The notes under the pieces are model-generated. The model made no database searches and had not been told where the DNA came from. It was given only the letters and a program-made list of their open reading frames with translations. 44,905 nt of DNA from Dysgonamonadaceae bacterium (GTDB lineage: Bacteria > Bacteroidota > Bacteroidia > Bacteroidales > Azobacteroidaceae), in NCBI GenBank assembly GCA_031272085.1, contig JAISUN010000127.1, forward strand, positions 1-44,905. The letters run 5' to 3'. Positions 41,600-44,905 of this stretch are shown here, piece after piece; within the stretch, counting starts at the first letter, position 1, and each line of letters begins with the position of its first letter. Both the position numbers and the translations under genes were made by a program.

Positions 41600-44191
41600 T
41601 TATCCTATTTTAATGTTAATTTTTTTCAAATCTTTATCATCGGAACTGTTTCCGTAGAGAATTTCGTAATCGCCCGCAGCGACCCGCATTTCGTTGAAGT
41701 CGGAATCGAAAAATTCAAAAGCCGAAGCGTTCAAATCTATTGCAATGTTCTGTTTTTCGCCCTTTTTGAGGTCGATTCGTTTATAGGCTTTCAGCGATTT
41801 CAGCGGCGCGTCTTTGTCGCCAAGTTTGCGGATGTAAACCTGCACAACCTCTGCGCCATCGCGCTTTCCGACATTAGCCACCGGAACGCTTAAACTTACC
41901 GTTTCGCCCGATTTTATGGCGTTTTTGCTCAATTTCGCTTCGCCTATTGTGAATTTTGTATAGGAAAGTCCGAAACCGAAGGGGAAGAGCGGCGCAGTTT
42001 CAAGGTAGCGGTAAGTGCGTCCCTGCATTGAATAATCCTCGAAATCGCGCATTCCGACAGTGTCTTTATAGAATGTCAGCGGCAATTTTCCCGCAGGATT
42101 GTAATCGCCGAAAATAGCGTCGGCAACGGCTGTCCCGCCCTGTTCGCCCGCGTACCACGCTTGAAGGATGGCCTCGCAGGTTTCGGTTTCGGGAGCCAGC
42201 CCAACGGCCGAGCCTGAACAGTTAATAAGGATGACCTTTTTCCCTGCGGTTTTCAGCGCCTTAATGCATTGCCGCTGAACAGCCGGCAACTGTATGTCGG
42301 TACGGTCGCCGCCCTTGAATCCGGGTATTTCGACAGGCATTTCTTCTCCTTCGAGACGGGAAGATATTCCGCCCACAAATATCACTGTTTCAATACCTTT
42401 CAGGCGCGTAATCAGATTGTCGAAGTTCACCGGAACTTCCCGACCGAAGGTAAACGACAGATTTGCATTGCCTCCCCAGTTGGGCGCAACGTATTGAAGT
42501 TCAATCGCATAATCTTTTCCTTTCTCTGTTTTCAGGGGAACGCGGGCGTTTTGCGAGCGTCCGTCGGCGTCATACACCTTTTCGCCGTTGATGAAAAGCA
42601 GGCAGTCGCCGGTCGATTCGATGCGGAAAACGATTTCTTCCGAAGCGTCGGCGTGATAAACCGTTTCGTATTTCGCCGAAAAGTCGAGCATCGAAACTCC
42701 CTCTGCGAAAGTATATTGCCCCATAGTCGTCTTCTGGAAAGCGTCCTGATAATATTCTGTCGCCACAGGATTTCCTTCCATCTTTATATTGTTCCAAAAG
42801 GCGGCTTTTACGCCGGTTTTCCCGTCTTTTGACGCTTTTGAAAAGTAGTTTACCGTCATTTTGTCGTCGGTAATATCGCAGCCTCTATCGTATAAAACGC
42901 GGTCGGCGCCAAGTTTTTCGCGGATTCCGTCCGCTATTGTTACCGTATGCGCGGGCGTAGCGTTGTAATTTCCCCACATCATCCGCTTGTCGTCGGCATT
43001 TGGGCCGATAACGGCAATCTTTTTGTTTTTGGCGAGCGGCAAAATATCTTTCCGGTTTTGCAGCAAAGTCATTGTCTGACGCGCCATTTCGAGGGCGAGT
43101 TTTTGATTTTCCGGGCTGTTGATAACCGAAGGGGAAATTTTAGTCCAAGGAACGAGCGAATCGTCGTCGAAATCGCCAAGTTCGAAGCGTTCCGTCAGGA
43201 GGCGCAATACGCTGTTATCGACGTCCGATTCAAGCAGCAGGCCGCGTTTTACCGCTTCGGGAACTTTCAGATAGGCATATCCGAAACCACATTCCACATC
43301 GGTACCGGCAATTACGCCCTCGGCAGCCGCGTGCGTCGGGTCGGAAGAAGTTTTATGATTGTAATAAAAATCGGCAATTGCTCCGCAATCGGATACTACA
43401 ACGTGCCGAAATCCCCAGTCGTTTCGTAAAATCCTCTGCATCAGGCGGGTATTTCCGCAGCAGGGTTCGTCGTCGAGCCTCTGGTAGGCGCACATTACCT
43501 GCCGCACGTCGGCTTCCTGCACCAGCGCCTTAAAAGCGGGCAGATAGGTTTCGTACAAATCGCGCTTGCCTACGTCGTTCAAATTGAGCGTATGACGGCT
43601 CCATTCAGGGCCTGAATGAACGGCAAAATGCTTTGCGCAGGCGAGAAGTTTGCGGTATTTTGCGTCGCGCGGGCCTTGCAGTCCGTTAACGACCGCAATT
43701 CCCATTTTCGACATCAGGAAAGGGTCTTCGCCGTAAGTTTCCTGTCCCCTGCCCCAGCGCGGGTCGCGGAAAATGTTGATATTCGGCGTCCAGACTGATA
43801 ATCCGTGAAAACGGACGCTTTCTTTGCCGGCCTGTTTTTCCTCGTTCACGCGGGCACGCGCTTCGTCGGAAACGGCGTCGAACACACGATAGACAAGTTC
43901 TTCATTGAACGAGGCCGCCATTCCTATCGGTTGCGGAAATACGGTAGTTCCCATCTGATTGGCGTAACCGTGAAGAGCCTCGCTCCACCAGTCGAATTTC
44001 TTTATTCCCAGCCGCGGAATCGCATCCGAAACATCGCACATCAGGATTGCTTTTTCGTCCAAAGTGAGGCGCGAAAGCAGGTCTTTTGCCCGCTCCTCGG
44101 AACTCAAAGCCGGGTTTTTATAGGGTAAAACTTGCCCCGACATGAGCATCGGGAAAGCAATTAACAGAAAAAATAATTGAAGTGTTTTCAT
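41600..44191 (-). CDS. Glycoside hydrolase family 3 beta-glucosidase/xylosidase with PA14 domain
   Basis: An 863-residue periplasmic enzyme with signal peptide (1-19). The TIM barrel carries SVWTPNINIFRDPRWGRGQE, LLACAKHFAVHSGPE and the nucleophile Asp268 in VVVSDCGAIADF. The second domain has IAVIGPNADDKRMMWGNY, and a PA14 domain is inserted at about 440-580 (FRIESTGDCLLFINGEKVYD). QLPAVQRQCIKALKTAGKKV and the C-terminal FnIII-like domain (VSLSVPVANVGKRDGAEVVQ) complete the family layout. It removes terminal sugars from oligosaccharides exported by the GH9 neighbour's action. Specificity (glucose, xylose or arabinose) is not decided by sequence. A -7 box is 22 bases upstream. Confidence 0.93.
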   Translation of the reverse strand: MKTLQLFFLLIAFPMLMSGQVLPYKNPALSSEERAKDLLSRLTLDEKAILMCDVSDAIPRLGIKKFDWWSEALHGYANQMGTTVFPQPIGMAASFNEELVYRVFDAVSDEARARVNEEKQAGKESVRFHGLSVWTPNINIFRDPRWGRGQETYGEDPFLMSKMGIAVVNGLQGPRDAKYRKLLACAKHFAVHSGPEWSRHTLNLNDVGKRDLYETYLPAFKALVQEADVRQVMCAYQRLDDEPCCGNTRLMQRILRNDWGFRHVVVSDCGAIADFYYNHKTSSDPTHAAAEGVIAGTDVECGFGYAYLKVPEAVKRGLLLESDVDNSVLRLLTERFELGDFDDDSLVPWTKISPSVINSPENQKLALEMARQTMTLLQNRKDILPLAKNKKIAVIGPNADDKRMMWGNYNATPAHTVTIADGIREKLGADRVLYDRGCDITDDKMTVNYFSKASKDGKTGVKAAFWNNIKMEGNPVATEYYQDAFQKTTMGQYTFAEGVSMLDFSAKYETVYHADASEEIVFRIESTGDCLLFINGEKVYDADGRSQNARVPLKTEKGKDYAIELQYVAPNWGGNANLSFTFGREVPVNFDNLITRLKGIETVIFVGGISSRLEGEEMPVEIPGFKGGDRTDIQLPAVQRQCIKALKTAGKKVILINCSGSAVGLAPETETCEAILQAWYAGEQGGTAVADAIFGDYNPAGKLPLTFYKDTVGMRDFEDYSMQGRTYRYLETAPLFPFGFGLSYTKFTIGEAKLSKNAIKSGETVSLSVPVANVGKRDGAEVVQVYIRKLGDKDAPLKSLKAYKRIDLKKGEKQNIAIDLNASAFEFFDSDFNEMRVAAGDYEILYGNSSDDKDLKKINIKIG

Positions 44192-44212
44192 TTATACTAA
44201 ATTAAAATTTTT

Positions 44213-44220
44213 CAAAATTA
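44213..44220 (-). promoter_or_regulatory. -7 box TAATTTTG for the GH3-GH9 pair
   Basis: Minus-strand TAATTTTG matches TAnnTTTG and lies 21 bases upstream of the GH3 ATG. It lies downstream of the symporter terminator hairpin, so GH3-GH9 can be transcribed on its own. Confidence 0.5.
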
Positions 44221-44293
44221 ACTATATTTTTTTAATTTTCATACAGCAAATTTTGAGATGTTACATGGATGAAAAGATTTGTTACAGACTATA

Positions 44294-44334
44294 AAAAATC
44301 AATGGAAATCCATTGCAGATTCCCATTGATTTTT
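44294..44334 (-). terminator. Intrinsic terminator after the symporter gene, with two alternative hairpins
   Basis: AAAAATCAATGG at 44294-44305 pairs with CCATTGATTTTT at 44323-44334. The same left arm core CAATGG (44300-44305) can instead pair with CCATTG at 44310-44315 around AAAT. On the minus strand the short hairpin is followed directly by a run of T, typical of a rho-independent terminator. The two pairings exclude one another. Confidence 0.75.
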
Positions 44335-44353
44335 GTTGTAATCCGGCAATAAA

Positions 44354-44905
44354 TTACCAGAAATAAATATAAAATGCTACCGTAATCGCGATTATAATGC
44401 AGGTATGGATAACGTCCCACGCTCCCCAACTTGCCCGAGTAGCGGCTTTCTGCTCCGGCGTCGCCGTTCCGAATACCAAACCGCGGATTTTTTCTTCCGA
44501 AGGCTTTTCGGTAAACATACTGACAACTATAATTACAATTATGCAGACAAGAAGCATCCAACCGCAGAAGAACAGCCAGTTGTAATCGTAAAACAGGTAT
44601 TTGAACAGACCGCCGCTTTCGGAGCCGGTTACGCTGTAAAATACTTTCGCGCCAAGACGGGTAAGTCCGATTGCCAAACCGGCTATCAATCCCCACATAC
44701 CGCCTTTTGCCGTCGCCTTTTTCCAAGTAACGCCAAGCAAAAACGCCGCAGCGATGCCCGGAGCCAAAACCGACTGTACATCCTGCAAATAGTTGTACAA
44801 AACCGAACCTACGCTTTTCATAATCGGTATCCAAAGTATGCCGAGGATAACAATCACGACCGTAGCGACCTGCCCGATACGAACAAGTTGTTTTTCGGGA
44901 GTTTG
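44354..44905 (-). CDS. Sodium:solute symporter (SSS family), C-terminal fragment (start outside window)
   Basis: The frame enters from the right edge (QTPEKQLVRIGQVATVVMIV) and ends at 44354, about 183 residues. It shows the late SSS helices: ILWIPIMKSV followed by LYNYLQDVQSVLAPGIAAAF, GVTWKKATAKGGMWGLIAGL, a loop, then NWLFFCGWMLLVCIIVIIVV and WDVIHTCIIIAITVAFYIYF. This is the SglT-like branch, which imports sugars, or sometimes uronates, with Na+ across the inner membrane. Its position before GH3-GH9 suggests it may import their products, inferred only. The start and ligand-binding helices lie outside the window. Confidence 0.88.
   Translation of the reverse strand, partial: QTPEKQLVRIGQVATVVIVILGILWIPIMKSVGSVLYNYLQDVQSVLAPGIAAAFLLGVTWKKATAKGGMWGLIAGLAIGLTRLGAKVFYSVTGSESGGLFKYLFYDYNWLFFCGWMLLVCIIVIIVVSMFTEKPSEEKIRGLVFGTATPEQKAATRASWGAWDVIHTCIIIAITVAFYIYFW

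Noticed and set aside
1-44905. CRISPR arrays, tRNA genes and insertion sequences
   Set aside because: No regularly spaced repeats, no cloverleaf candidates in the short gaps, and no transposase-like frames were seen.

Overview
The window looks like part of a Bacteroidota chromosome, most likely a Bacteroidales anaerobe that degrades plant polysaccharides. The evidence is two tandem SusC/SusD pairs, several exported proteins with type IX secretion (T9SS) type A C-terminal domains, Omp28-type and DUF6029-type proteins known only from this phylum, and start-proximal TAnnTTTG boxes, the Bacteroidota -7 element. No rRNA, tRNA, IS element or CRISPR array was seen, and no gene-free stretch exceeds about 165 bases.

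Left part, 1-13926. A transketolase C-terminus and rpiB (pentose phosphate pathway) overlap by one base. A separate promoter then serves a five-gene plus-strand operon (849-6640) of exported proteins: a TlpA-like thioredoxin, a DUF6029 protein, an Omp28-like lipoprotein with CPNC, a small T9SS cargo and a large Omp28/T9SS cargo with CGPC. It ends at a strong hairpin shared with a convergent pair, nadC and a C1 cysteine peptidase (minus). Divergent promoters near 8810-8840 then drive nfeD, a stand-alone restriction-methylase fusion coupled to nfeD through an ATGA overlap, and apgM, a glycolytic phosphoglycerate mutase.

Central part, 13898-32597, minus strand. This is one nearly gapless run of nine genes that reads as a pectin (homogalacturonan) utilization locus. 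In transcription order: T9SS-tagged PL1 pectate lyase, small surface protein, SusC, SusD, a beta-helix lipoprotein (DUF4957/DUF5123 type), SusC, SusD, periplasmic PL1, and a GH28-GH105 fusion. The implied flow is surface cleavage by the T9SS lyase, capture and import through two SusCD pairs, then periplasmic trimming to galacturonate and unsaturated galacturonate. uxaA (altronate dehydratase), immediately upstream, would feed galacturonate carbon towards 2-keto-3-deoxygluconate. No regulator, uxaB or uxaC is in the window. The last gene of the locus overlaps apgM tail to tail by 29 bases.

Right part, 32598-44905, all minus strand. Here lie uxaA, a eukaryotic-type branching enzyme (glgB), an alkaline-phosphatase-fold protein that has lost every expected catalytic residue, a DUF4105/Lnb-like membrane protein overlapping it, a GH3-GH9 pair for beta-glucans or xyloglucan-type oligosaccharides, and the C-terminus of a sodium:solute symporter.

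The items most worth a second look are the pseudo-phosphatase and its Lnb-like partner, the restriction-methylase embedded in a housekeeping operon with a 33-base in-frame palindrome, the CxxC-protein operon with a 7-base tandem repeat in one reading frame, and the GH28-GH105 fusion.
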